DNA of 64,000 nt. Origin: Strongylocentrotus purpuratus. Taxonomy: Eukaryota; Echinodermata; Echinoidea; Camarodonta; Strongylocentrotidae. A program made the position numbers and the translations under genes. Each line of letters starts with the position of its first letter. Positions within the stretch are counted from its first letter, which is position 1. Positions 27,501-42,200 of this stretch are shown here, piece after piece. The notes beneath the pieces were generated by a model, which searched no databases, had not been told where the DNA came from, and was given only the letters and a program-made list of their open reading frames with translations. The stretch covers positions 13,548,882 to 13,612,881 of the forward strand of contig NW_022145611.1 in the NCBI RefSeq assembly GCF_000002235.5, written 5' to 3'.

Positions 27501-30500
27501 GACAATTAAAACAAAAATTGAGTGGCCTAAAATTAATTTTATTCTACATCTCTGAAAGTAATGAAAACCATCATGGCACATAAAATAGAGTCAATTAAAT
27601 TGATAGTACATGGATGTTAATTGATGTTATATAAATTGAAGAAACAGCAGGAAAACGAATTTTATGCCTTGTAATTATGCATGATCAATAAAATTGAACT
27701 TGAACTTGAAATAGATTTTAATATAGCAGCCAAGCGTACAGCAAGGATTTAGTAACACAGATGCATGGCAATGGCCACTTAATCCTCCAGAAGACAATAC
27801 GGTAGCCTAAAATAGTGCTACCAAGTAATGTCTAGTTTAATAGAGGTCACACACTTGGCAAAGAAAGTCTTGCTTTACAGACCAGACTGGTCGGTGGAAC
27901 TATCCTGGCCAAGACGTGCATCAGCTGTCACTCAGCTCACGAGGGGGTTCTCATCACAGGGGAAACTTTCATTAACAAATTACTCTCTCTCACTCTCACT
28001 CTCACTCTCTCTCTCTCTCACTCTCTATATCTCGTTTGTAACAGCAAGATCTTTTTCCCTCTCAATCATCCTTTTCTGTCTCTTTTCTAAGGAGTCGTCC
28101 AACTGTTGGAATGCTCCATCAGAAGTCATTGCGCAGATAATGAACGTTAATGGCCGATCCCCGATTACCCAAGCTTCTGACCTAGATAGGAAGCTTCCGC
28201 TAACTCTCTACCGATCGAGAGCTTTATTGAGGGGCTGCTACCAAGAACTTGCTACTGACGGATTACTATTAAAACCACACGGTTACGCACACATCGGGCC
28301 ACGTTGGCTTGCGAGGGAGGGACCAGCAGTGACCTCTGGTGGGCTAAAGCTTGATCTGCATCCAATGCCAATCTCAACATTTGCTCAAACAAATTAAGAG
28401 AGATTCGCTCTCTGGCAATATTAGCTGTGAAGATAATCGGAAGCGCTCTCCCTCTCTCTCCTGGGGGGAACACCCAAGCCACATGGTCGCACTTTTCAAG
28501 GCAAGGAAACTAGGCAATACTGTTAAACTCTTGTGGTTTTGATGGGGAGCCAATGCTGTCCAACTAATTAATAACCTGGAGGTTTGTTGCTCTTCCCCTA
28601 GTCAAGAAAGACACTTCCTCTGTTTCCAAACATCTTCAAGTCAATGCACTGCTGCATGCTCAAGATGATTAACAGAATGAGGTCAACGACCCTTGAAACA
28701 CTGCCAGGTCAATCAATAAATTGACGTAACTGTAACTGAATACGTGAAAGTTTCTCTCTTTTTAGCACATCTACAGCAAACCACAACTGGTTTTTGCATA
28801 TCAAAATTATACTCAAAAGTTCTTGCATTCTGATTTTAATAGGACTTCAGAATGATTGATTAGTTATCTTCTTTTGGCACTATAACATATTTCTCAAATA
28901 TCAATGAATTTGCAGTCTTTTCCCATATTAAGCATGTACATGTATTTCTTATATTTTAATCATTACATTTTGTATATTTTGAAATCAACAATAAAGCTAA
29001 ATTAATACATGGCCTGTTCTAGTACTTCAGGTATAAGGGCTTTCAATACCAAAACAGTAATGGGTCTTGTCAGATTTAAAGTTGTTAAAAGTTATTTTTT
29101 TCCTCAATAATACAAAATTAAAGATTTAGAGATATATCCCAACAAAAGTTTAAAATAAATCTGTCATTCTTTACATGAACAATTGTTTGGGGATTCAGAA
29201 CATAAACTGCATGATTTCAAAGTTTCAATACCTTAAAAATCACATTTTCTAACCACTCCTGTTTAGATGCAACCACATCCCAAATCTTGGTGTACCTACA
29301 TGTAAGCATTTTCTCTTCATCTTCTGGCCCTATGAATCTCTATCATGTCTCTACTTTTGTTTCTTCCCCTCCCTCATCAATTTTTCTAAAGATTCTTCTC
29401 CTTTTTTTCCCTTCAGTTCTCTAAATTTGCAAATCATTCTATGAAAAAGTGCTTTTATAACTTCCCTTTCCACTTGTTACTTAAAGATAAACTTTAGTAC
29501 TGGTAATGCGTTTACATTGTGAAAGAAAAGGTGTGGAAAGGATCAGAAACAGTTGATCATGTAGCTTGTAAGTATTGGTGTGCACTGCAAGGTTCTGGAG
29601 TCATCAAAATCATAATAAATTTGACCAAGCATTGGTAAAGTAGCAAGCACTGTACACAGAAAGCTATATATGGGACAACACACATGGTGTCAGGGCTAGT
29701 ACTACCTTGATTTCCTTGTCTTTCTATGCTCATTACTCAGCCAGTATACATTTTCTACCAACATTGTTTGGCAAATGACATTTATTTGTGATCTTGAACA
29801 TTCAGTGTAAGTATCGTTTGATTCTGTGAGAATACATTTTCTTTTTTTAACCAGAACTCAAGTTTATCTTTAACCATTCTTCTCAGGTACAATGAAGTCA
29901 AGTATAATTGAAAACATTATGTACATGGCATTGAAAACAAGTGAATGTAAGCTTTGACAAATGAAACATGCATCTCTCAGAGGAGAACATACAAACACAA
30001 ATTGTCTATTCCAAATCTGAAGGGCATAAACTCTGAGTTAGGTAAATATGAGTTGATAACTTTCTGGCTCCAAACAGAAGATAACATCTGTTCAAAGTCA
30101 GAAGGTTCTTAACTCTGTGTTAAGGTACTGGTATATGAGTTTTAAATGACTTTTTGGCTCCAAATAGATGACACATTTATGAACTGCAAAAAAAAAAAAA
30201 AATCAGAATACAAGCACGAGCCAAATTTTCCCTTCCATATATCCTTTTACTTTCTTACTTTCTTTTTTAGTTTGGATTGCTAGGCTACGATGGCCATGAC
30301 TTTTACTTTCCTCCCTGTAAACATGTCTGGCACTGATCACTGGTGAGGTGTTGAATCATCGTATACAACATTCTGTTTGCTGCAAAAGAGTCCATCAAAA
30401 CACATTAACACCGACATCTGGAAGCAAGGGGTCGGGCTTGACTCCCAATTCTCTTCCTTCTGCTACTTCTTGTACTCCCACTTTCTCTCTCACTCTCCCT

Positions 30501-33500
30501 ACCTCTGTCTCCACCTCTCTGTCTCTGTCTGTCTCTCTTTTTACTTCTTTCTTTCTTTTTGTGGTTATGGTTTGTCTTTTATATTTCTTCCCTGTCCTAT
30601 TTTCCTTTCCTCTAAATCTCTTTCTATCTCTACAATGTTTTGAGTTCCCTTTCCTCATTTCCTCTCCCTCTCTGCCAAGTCTCTCCCACTCTCTCTCTCT
30701 CTTTCTATTTCTTTTCTTAATCTTCTTCTATTCCTTTCCCCCTCATAGTCTGTTCCTCTTCCTAACCCCTCCATCTTTTTCCATATCTTTTTTTATATCC
30801 TTACGCCTTACATCTCCCACACCCCTTCTCTCTCTCTCTCTCTCTCTCTCTCCCTTAATATTTCTCTCTCATCATCTATAATCATAAACAAATTAAACAT
30901 TAACACTTCTTTCTTATTCCAACATCTCTGTCTTCTTCTCCTTCACTAGTGTATTTGTTTCTCTTCGTCTCTCTCTCTCTGTCTCTCTCTTGCCTAAGGT
31001 TTCTGTATTTTATCTCTCATAAGTCCTCTTCTCACTTCTCATCTCTCTTTGACTCTGTCTCTCTATCCCCCCTCTCCTCTCCATTTCTATTTCTTATCTT
31101 CCACCTCGTCTGAAATTCAGTGGTGGGTTGCCGGGCAACAGCAGCCACATTCTTGTGGATGTTTTTTTCGAATCATCTGGTGAATATTGGCGTAATCACC
31201 ATGCAGCCATGATTTGCATTTTTTGTAACATTTATGATCTTGAATCAGCAAATTATTTAAGATGGCTGAATGCCTTCCAAGTTAAATTGCTGTATTTTGT
31301 ATATATAAAGCGTATCATAAAATCATGTGCAGTTTATATCAACAAAAATAAGAGCTATACTGGCAAAATATACATGACTTGCATATTTCCATGAGCAAAA
31401 AAATGTATAACTGTTCATGTCACATAAAACGTTCCAACATGTATATGTAGCTACTAGGAATGGACAAAACTGTTAGAAATCTACAACTTTAAATATGAAT
31501 GTCAATGAGTCGAAGGATTTGGTTTTCAAAAATGGAGGTTTCTTTTCAACCTTGGACCACAACACTGATAAGATCTCCAGTTATGATATGAAATGTATTC
31601 ATAAGGAAAGGATACTTGCATACTGTATCCCTCCAACTAACTGTAGATTACAAGTTCTGTGGCTCCTTCTGTCCCTTGCCCAAGAAACTTGGGACCAACC
31701 AAACAGAAGTACCAAATTGTATGATCATCTATTTCTTAATTCCTCCTCTCCAGACATCAATCAAACAATTGAGGGAGCCACGCCGGATGGGCCATAGCCA
31801 CTTCTTCATTATGCAATCAGTCACGATTGGTTTGTAATAACCGACACCATAGCTGCAAGACGGTTTGCGGTGTTGTCAAATTACTTTCAAGATCCCTCCC
31901 AGACATGTCTTAATTATCAATCATTTATCAAGAAATTGTACAAGTCAAATTGTCTCCTGGGCCTTTACTTGTTTGTTCAAATCAAATTTCCAGGTATTGC
32001 CTCACGATTGTGTAATGTGCTTCATTTCGTAAGCATGCTCCGGATGTTTTGCAACGTTGTACTACTTCCTTCGTGAATTAATTCTGGAAAGGCTTAGTTT
32101 CTAGAAAACTAAATGCAAATGGCTAATGAAATTTGAAATGAAGAACATGTGCCATGACAAAATAGGGGTTCATTTCTTCTAAAGATAGATATGACATAAT
32201 CACACATGACTGCAACTTATTTGCTGATTAAGATCAAGACAAAAGAAGACCTACTGAATCTCTTTAACTTTGTGTACTTGGTGTATTGTTATTTGGTGCA
32301 TCACAATCTAACAGAAAAAAAAAACCGAACAAATGAATTGTACAAATTCAGATGCACAACAGGAAATCTTATGAACTTTCTAAGTATATGATTATGAAGC
32401 ACATTCTTCAAAAAGAATGATGAAAAGACGGGATTCCTAAAATAACATTCCTTTTAAAGGGTTAGGATGGGTCAATCCTTAGGCGGATTACCAATGAGGT
32501 AAATTACATCACCACCACCGTCATCGCCCAATTTGCTTGGTGAATTCCAGAAGCAACCACTACTAGGAATGAACCTTGCGGTTTGGCTACAGCACTCAAG
32601 GTAGACCTATAGTCCAGACTGATGTGCCAAGGTCCTGTTACCTGTGACGTGAGCCCCCCTCCCCCTACCCCGCTGAGGAATCATGAGGAGCTGGCACAAC
32701 CCCAACACTGCGCCAAACAGACAGGAGGGTGTCAATCACTCACCTACATACTGCTTTTTCATAGCCTTGGCTTTGTACAAAGTTTTAGAATATTTTAAAA
32801 GGTTTATGTCCTTTATACAGCATGATTTTGATAAGGTTTCATGAACTATTTCATCAATTTTTTCAGAAGTGTTTCACCTGCTATTGACCCCTCCTGTTGG
32901 AAGTACATGTACGTAAGATTTGAAATTTTCTAAGTTTCAAGAGTGTCAACATCTATTCCCTACACCAATGATTTTAAAACATACTTGTTGGTATACTGAT
33001 TCAGATTACATGTAGTGATATACGCATGATCATGAACACTGTATTGGTATAATCAGCTAGCACTCTAAAAGGAACGAAATATCTTCCAGTAATCAATAAC
33101 CTACATCTTAATATCTCTTAAGCCTGAAAACTGGAACTACTTTATAAGAAGTGCAGATTTAAGACACTGGGACAAGAAATTATATCAGAAAAGGATTTAC
33201 GGTTCACTTGGGTATATCCTGAATCAACTTGATCAACAGGTAAACTGTTCCAAACTTTGGATGACATTGACATATCGAACCTTAGTCCCATCTTGTACAC
33301 CTACAAGCAATTATTCATAATGCCCATGTTTTTCCATAAATGTGATGAAAACAAAATTGGCAACACAAAGCAAAGAAGTGCCAATTTTCTGTTGTTTTTT
33401 AAATGTAGGTCACTGCGAACAAGGTTACTTTTTGAAGAATATCACATAGCTAGCTATAGGCTTCATGCACCCGTCAGCACCCCTAACACAACAAGGTGCG

Positions 33501-36199
33501 TAATGCTACCTTAGGGAAAATACATTGGAGGTATTTGAGGTGAGTAGCTCATGAGCAATTTGATGACATCATCAAGAACTTAACAGAAATTGATGATTTC
33601 TGGCACATTCAGTCTCCAAAGTCATTGCTCACAACATTTTCCCTTTTACATTATATAGTCAGAGGCCCTTACCACGGTGAATGCTGATGGAAATACCTAT
33701 GGGGTATGCATTATGTGCCCTTGACAGTACGCTTAGTCCCATCTACCCACAGCAATGTCAGTGTAAATGACTTTGAAATGTGTCATAGCAGGTCATATGG
33801 ATACACTTTCTCCCTTCATGACCTTCACAAATTTTACATTATATATTAAAGTCATGAGGCACTGTTGTGTAACTTACAAGGGTGCCTTTGTTTTCAATTT
33901 TTTTTTTACAAAAACAGGTTACATTATTTTCTAAATAGTTTCTATTTAGTAATATAAAATCATGGAATGAAACTGATCAGACCCAAACTGCAAGGGATAA
34001 AGAGAGCATTATGGCAGGTATTGAAAATTAAGCAAAGACAAACTTACTACACTTCAACTTAAGTTTTGAAATTTAAGATCTTTGGTAACATCATGTGGTA
34101 GGCTTTGCAAAAAAGCAGATATCGTATCATGTCACTTACTATAATTTTAGAGGATTAAAAGCAAATGCGATCAAAAGGGAAAGGTAAAAAGGAAGTGATG
34201 AGGAAGTGAAATTAAAACACTTGTATATCCCTATTTTTGGCCTTTGTTTATAAATGGCGTTTACACTAAAAATGAGGTGGAATGAAAAATAGATGGGGAA
34301 AGAAAAGGGGACATAATTTGTCAACCAATAAAAAAAGAAGTGAGAGTTCAACCAAACTATCATCCTAAATAATCCTCACTTTAATAAGATAGTTCAGCTT
34401 TTTAAGCACAATCTCATTTTTTTCAGTATATGGTAATTAAGTCTAAATATTTAACTAGAAACAATTACCGGTAACTCAAAATTAAGAATAGAGTAATTAA
34501 GCATCCACAACAAAAATTGTGCAAATCAATTAATACGACCCCTCAACAAATTATGCAATGCTAATTATGCCATATCAAAGATGACTTTTCATATTCAACC
34601 TTCAGTATCACTCTGTATTAAGTATTTAATTTAGTATTCTTAAAAACTGCATTTTAATTGTAATGATGTACACTTTCGAAAGAGAAGTTCTACTCATTCT
34701 AATAAGACTCAGGAGTGAACACCCCCAAACCGAGGAAGAAGTTCCAACATGTCATAACTATAAAACTTTTACAATGATTATCTTTAAATAAATTGCTGGT
34801 TTCATTTCATTCTTATAAGATACCAAAACAAGAAAAAAAACTCTTGATGTCAGCAATAAAATCTGTATCACCTCTAGAAATCCGCACCCTTCTAAATTTT
34901 CTCCTTCATATTAGTTTTGTAGAGGGATGCTGAGCAGTGATTCATACGCTTTTAGCGGTTGAATCATAGTACACCAAATGAAAACCTCGCTTTCAACAAA
35001 ATCTCTCATTTATTTAAAAGAGGAACAAAAAGCATCATGAAGCTCAAATATCTCCTCTTTTTAAAGATGTGTCTAACGTTACAGCCAGTACATGTTAACT
35101 ACTACATGCACTCATTCGGAAAGTTGATGCTCCTGCTCATTACCCATGGAAAAACAGAACTAGTCATGCTGGTTGGAAATGAAATAGCGCAATTTCAGGG
35201 CTCTTTCGATTTGATTAATCTTGAATTGATGTGAGCACCCAAACTTCTAGTGCTAGTATCACCTCTAGAAATCCCCACCCTCCTTTGTTTTCTCCTTCAT
35301 GTTTGGGTTAGTTGAGGGACGCTGAGCCGTGATTCATATGCTGTTAGCGGATGAAACGTGGTGCACCATGGGGAATCAAGAGGGACATTCTGCTTTTATG
35401 GATGGATATCCTCTTCCTTTCACTCCCTGTCCCCTCTCCCTCTCCCCTGTCGACCAACATCTCTCCATAGACTTCTTGCCTTTCTCTCTCTCTCTCCTCT
35501 TTATTCCGCTTGCCATTCTCTCCCTCTCTTATTTATCTTTCTACCTCTCTCTCCCTGTCTGCTTCCCCCTCTGCCCTCTTGCTCTTACCTCCCTCTCTCT
35601 CTCATCCACTCTCTCTGTTTCCATCTATCATATATATTTTCTCATTGCTTCATATCTCATTCTGTCTCTTTCTATTTCTCCTTTCTTTTCTCTCAATCTT
35701 TTAATAAACATGATGATTTCAGACTTTTTAATGTCATTCTTATGTCAACAACTTTGAATCACTATTTTTTCTTTCCATTACTTCCCTCTTTTATCACTTT
35801 ATTTTTCTCATGCTGATTCCTCATTACATCTGTATATGTTATATTTCACTTTTCAGCTCTACAATATCAATATACTAAATATGCAATTTTCATCCTTGAG
35901 TCAATCATAACTCTTTTGTCATTTCCAATTAAGTCAAAGACCTTGTATCTCATGCATCTCATCAGTCACCTCTCTTAATATTCTCTTTAGTTTGACTTGC
36001 AAGGATGCATTGAGTACTTTATTCTTAACATGAACCATCCTCTCACCACTCCCTAAGTCCATATCCTTTACCTAATCTTTCTCTTTGTCTCCCCCCTCTC
36101 TCTCTTTCCTTCTCCCCCTTCAATCTCTCTGAAGTTTATATGCAATATACTGTAGCATATTTCTGCTGTCATTACCATGAATGCTCTTCTACTCACTAT

Positions 36200-36241
<42 letters not shown>

Positions 36242-39200
36242 CTCCCTCTTAATCTTGATCTGTCTGTCTGTCTCTGTCTCTTTCCATCCACCCATCTCCC
36301 AAGTTTATGTGTAATAAAACCGATTCTCACTCTGTTTTCCTGTTCACCTCTCGGCAGACTGAGCTCTCTATCCTGTTGATATTATTCAAACCAGATGGTC
36401 TGACTTTATGCTCAATTCGTCCTACTTTCCTCTTCTTCTTCTTTACCTTGCTATAATCTATGTGGATGACTCTGAGTCTCATTATGTCAGCAGATGGCCA
36501 AAAGGCAAATTTAAACTAAAAAGATCATCAAAGGCCACTTTTCAAGACAAACAAATAAATCTTTTTACTTTCTTTAAATCATATCGTTATACCTTGGGTG
36601 GTAACAACTTTTAAAATTTGTTTCCTTCACACTCAAGATTCTTGCATCTGATTTTCATTTGAACAGATTCATAAAAATCAAGAATTCAACAAAAGTTAAG
36701 CATTTTGGTTTTGTGAGAATTACCAATAATGTAAATGAATTCTAAAAAAATCTATCTAAACCAAATCACATACAAATTATACAATATGGGATAACTTAAG
36801 AAATCTTTCATGAAATGAAAGGGAAAATTTCCAAAAGAAATGATGAAGTGAACTTCATCCAAGTCCATTCTTGGACATCTCAAATTCTCAACCTATGATC
36901 ATTACAGACAGTACATAATGTAGTAAGTCACTCTGTAATTCCGACGGCCTTGCCTCTTATTTGTCCAGTATCCACTTGTAATTAGAGAAATATGAAGCGG
37001 TTTTAACCAAACATCTTGGACGACATCGAGGGACACTCCATCCTGTAGGAAGGGAAAGCAAATTGGGGAAACGCCATTGACATTCTGGAGAGCCACTCTG
37101 GCAACATTTGAATTAGTCTACTTACCTCTGATTGGCAGGTTCAGGGAGCCAGGCCCCGCCTCCAACTCTCCGCCGGCCAGGGCTAAGCCCAAGTCTTCCC
37201 ACTTCACAAGATGCTTTAGATTAAGCTGAGTCTCCATCGGGCTCCAAGCAGGATGAGCTAATGGGAAACTTCCCGGCCCGTACACGCTGAGGTATTTTTG
37301 TGATTAAGGGAAATGAAGGGGGGTAATTGGATGGAAAACAATGTCAAGAATAAAAGAATTCTGTTGAGAATTCAAGCTAAGTGAAATAATATTTGGGTAG
37401 ACTCGCTATGAAGGCAACAACTTCATAATTCTGAATAAAAACGTTTGGCTCCCCATATTAAATGAATTTTGTTTTCGACCCTGAAAATTTGGTAAGTTTG
37501 CGGGCAAGTCCAAAGTGTATATATTTTCCCTAATATGTTACAGACTAAAACAAAGATTTGAGTATGATATGAAGTTTAAAACCAAGTTAAACCTTAGAAT
37601 ACACTAAATATCAAAGAAAATTATATTTCAAGTGCTGATTATGTTGATATTTTCATTATTCTTGGGAATGTACATGTACATGACAACAATTTTACTAAAA
37701 CTTGCACTTCTTATAATCCCATATTGTAACAAGTTTATTGCAAACTTATTATGTAGTACTGACTTGAGAATTAATTTGTTATTTATTTTACTGAATTTGA
37801 TAGACAGGTTTAAAAACAATTTAGAAGAATGAATCTCTGGGTACATGAAAATGTTAATTCTTAAAAATTGTTGTTACAAATAACTTCTATTAATGTATAA
37901 TGTGATTTTGTTATAGCCATATCTATTGGGGTATGGGGGGGGGGGGGGGAATGACATTTCTAAAAAGATAACTTAATAGAAAAAAACACGGATTTCTTTC
38001 AAAACTGAACAAAGCAATAAACAAGGGAATTAATGCTCATATAGATACAAATTCATTAAAAAATGTCTCCTAAAACATACTTTTATGGTTTCCTTATTTT
38101 CATCAACCTTCAAGTAGCTCCCAAAATATTTTTCAAAATAAAAAAAATTACATTCTAAGATTTACTGGCACACAAGCCCTGAATTTCACCTTTATTTTCA
38201 CAATTAGACCCCCCCCCCCTCTAAAATGCATAATAATAACAAAAACAAAAACTAAAATACAGTAGTCAATTAATGAGCAGTAAAGACTTCAGGCATATTT
38301 CAAACTGCATCATTTTCCCCCTTTTCCATTGCTTCTCTTCCGTCCATACTATATCCGCAGGATGTAGTTCATTCGTGAGGGCCTCAGGGGGAGAAATTAA
38401 AGGCCCAGAAAGCGAGAGAGAGAGAGAGAGTGGGAGGGAGGGGGAAAGAGAGAGAGAGATGTCTATTAAATACATCCCTACATCCTTGAGTGCATGCTAT
38501 TTAGAAGAGGATGTAGCTCCATTTAGCATAATACATTCAAGTGGGAGTATATCATCAGCCTTCAAGGAAAAAAATTTACAGTTTCTTGGTGAAAAATTAA
38601 TATAATCAAAACGGGTGGTTGCAGAAGGTTACAAACTCTGTACTTCAAAATTAAATAAATAGTGGAGAAAAGTAATAGCCTTTAAAAGGATTACGCCCCT
38701 CAAGATCTTGGTCACAATATGATGAATAACTACAAAACTTGACACAAATATCATATAATGAAAACACTTACTAGTTTTCATACAAATATCCATACTAATG
38801 CATTTGGGGGAAATGCACTCTGATTTTTGACATACCAGTACCTTTCAAACTCATTTAATACCTACATGGGCCTCTACTTTTCCTCTTTTTTCATGAAGAT
38901 GTGAATGAACTGAAGTTATATAAAATGAAAGCATTGACCAGACCATCGTTGTCATCTACAAAATCATGCTGATCCTGTATACTTTTCTTCATTAACAGAC
39001 AAACGTGTGCTCTATATGCTATAAGACAAGAAATGCTCTTAGAATTTGAAGTACAACTAACTTATCAGTAGCCTATAATTACAAAGTCCATTACGGCAAC
39101 ATTGTGGGGTTTTGTATGCATTCACATAAAAATAGGGAAAGTCTTTTTGAGGCTAAGACCACATTCAGGGAAGTATCTACTGCCAATTAATTTGTTTTTT

Positions 39201-42200
39201 CTTCCTCAAAGAAATGCATAATGAAGAGAGAAAGAGAGAGAGAGAGAGGAAGACAAACAGAAAAGAGAGTGAGAAACAATAAGACAGAAAGAGACAAACA
39301 GAATAGGTCGAAGTACACAAGAAAATTTGTTTAAATCTTTTGGCTGCAGAAATATTTGAGTCATTGAATGGGAATATTCTCACTGACATTTACACCCCCC
39401 CAAAAAAATTTTCCCAACTTTCAAAGGCTCATAACTTAGTTGTTTCGGAGATAGAAAATGACATACATGTACATCAAAGCCACATACACATAACAGTAGT
39501 GTATAACAGTAGTCATATAAACCAACCAAATGCAAAAACAAGATGAAAGAATGAAACAAATTGAAGACGTTGGAGCAAACCAACAGGCAATGAGAACACG
39601 AATCTTCTGGACATACAGTCACAGCAGCCATGCAGGCAAGGCAAGCAGGAAGCCCAGAGCCTGACAGAGGAGTAGTCTCGGATCTGCGCATCACAAAACA
39701 GGAGATATTTGTCATTTCCTAACGTTTCTGTCGGCATGGAATCATCATTTCGATATCCTCCTGCCAATGGGGCAAGGATATCCCCTCCCAGCATGCGGGA
39801 GCTAGCTAGGTCTTCTCTAGGTTTGCAGCTAGGCTCAGGGTCTAGCTTGTATCTACTGCATTGGAAAGTTCTTTCTTTCTACCTTTCCTATGATGTTTCA
39901 GTTCTAGTTAGCTCTATCCGGATTTTTTTTGTTTTGTCAAAGCGAGATTTCTTGCAGCAATATTTTTTGGCTATTTATCACAGCATTTGAAGAATAAGAA
40001 TAAGAACAAATCAAAATACAACACAGCTTTCTTTCATAATCTTTCTAGAGCTATTAAATAATCATAAGTTTCTGTATATCTATTTCTATTTTATGTCATT
40101 TAATTCCACTCTAATATAGGCAGGCTAGGGATTGTCAGGGTAGAAAGACTTGCAAAATGACTCCAAGTACACTTTCTCAACATGCAAGAAATGTTGTCAA
40201 ATCATAATAGTGAGTTTTTATGATTCTATCAAGCACTTCCACAGCCTTGTTCTGCTTAAACTGTACCTATATTGGGCAAGTATATTTATATTTACAAACA
40301 ATGCAGTTTGATCATGACAAAAAAAGTGTTTGCCTTTTGGACAGAATCATCTGCTTTATTGTATGAGTAAGTGCATTTGGCAAAGATTAAGATGAACGGA
40401 GGTAAGTGAATATGGAAAACACTGTGTTATTGAATTTGCCTAGCTCATGATTATGACATTTATGACATCACAGTCACATTCAAGACATGATTATGACATC
40501 GTGATATCAAGATTACTAACAAGACAAGCAGTTTGCTCGCTAATTGCGAAAGAGAATTAACTCAAGGTACTGCATACCACTATGGATTCCCATTGTAAAA
40601 TTTAACATATAAACAGTGTACATGAAATAGAGAAAATACATAGAATGTATTCTTTTCCTTGACCTTGAAATCTTTTTATATATAGATATATATGAGATTT
40701 TTTGTTCTTGTTTTCTTTCCTCTATTCGTCCACGCTCCATCTATTCTACCCTACCCTACAATAGTCTCCTGTCAACTCATTCACTTCCAGTAATTTACCT
40801 GCTTCAAGAATGAAATGAATTAGCATCATTGCATATAAAATAGGAAGTACAAAAAAGATAGTCAAAACAATAATGGTTTCAAACAAATCGTTTTGAGTAC
40901 TTCGCTAGACAAAAGAGGGAAAAAGACATAAACCTTGTTCACTCATTCACTCACTCATTCATTTTATTATTTATTTATTTTCTTTTGGGGAGTGTTTGTT
41001 TTATTTGGATTTGACACTTTTGCTTTGTGATGTCTAGGTTCAAGCCCTCTACAACCCGAAACTATAAATGCACATAGGACAACAATCTGACTGCTATTAC
41101 TTTCAATGTTATTACTCCAAACATAAACTGGATACAACGCCATTTAGCTTAACATTTGCATCCTTCCAGCTGGTGCAGTTTTCTTCCTCGTCTCGTCTCG
41201 TCGTTGATGTCAAGGCACAGTTTCTTTTTTGGCTCTGAACCGCTATCAGGATGTTAATACTTCATAGGATATCCACTCTACCCCCTGACTGGCAAAATAA
41301 ATATCCGATTCTCACTAAGACGCCACTGCCTGTTTGTTTGCATGCAGGCATATCCAGAGTTGACATGGATGGCTATGGGTGCCGTTGCGTTCATGCCAGG
41401 TTTTCTTTCCACCCGATTTGTTTAGTCTCACTTAAAATCAATCAAATTGAGGATTGAGAAAACTGAGAGACTTCTGGGCCCTGTTTCATGAAACTTGTTA
41501 TAAATAACAAATGATAAATTGCTTCAACAGTTCTGCTCTCAGCCATTCAAATGCCACTATTTTGGTAGCTTATATCTTGTTCTTGATATCAAGTTTTATG
41601 AAACAAGGCCCTGTTCTGAAAAAAGCAAAGGTACATATTTTTAAAAGTGAAAATTATCACAAGAATAAAAGATTTATCATCGCAAAATGCCTTTCTTCTG
41701 GTAATTTAACCAGAAACTTGAAATGGTTCAAAGGCGAATTCCAGAAGTGTTAGGTTTTAAACTCAGTGTTTACTTGATTAGATAATCATGAAACATAAGT
41801 GAAGATATTTGTCTTTTGAATGAGAAGATTTTCTTACAATGAGAGAATGTCTAACAATAGAGTTTTTCTTTTCAAATCTCTTACAAAGCATTATAGTCTA
41901 GATTAAATCAGAAAATGTCCTGATTGATCGAAGGGTAAAAAGGCGTATGGACGCACTCTCAAGAAAGGCCAGCATGATTCCAGCCATTTATTGACATTGA
42001 CATTGCCCATTTCCATCCCATTAATGAACTCAAATACTTCCAGAGGGAGGTTGTAATAACTAACAGTGCATATCACCTTGCCCTCCGTCATTTAACCATG
42101 TTATTTTTAAACATGACTGCACTAACGCAGGTCTTTTTCAATGATGTGTTGACTTGTATCATAACACAGGACTCTAAAGTAAAAGTCTATAAAAACAACA

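Larger units (their letters stand above)
27079..37125 (-). other. 10-kb intron of the host gene
   Basis: Holds a MITE (29481-29873), CT-rich tracts (27970-28030, 30470-31110, 35400-35700, 36200-36300), a direct duplication (34868-34977 and 35259-35369) and non-repetitive GC-richer blocks near 28080-28560, 31120-32090 and 32460-32750. No exon could be supported. Confidence 0.55.

Noticed and set aside
30348-30881. Plus-strand 177-codon frame
   Set aside because: Lies in a polypyrimidine tract; composition is Ser/Leu/Phe only.
35329-35816. Plus-strand frames of 142 and 152 codons
   Set aside because: CT-rich low-complexity sequence read in two frames at once.
39690-39800. Minus-strand frame starting at a Met near 39794, possible host exon
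   Set aside because: No polypyrimidine acceptor, a stop immediately upstream and only a weak GTATGT donor; phase with the host chain could not be made convincing.
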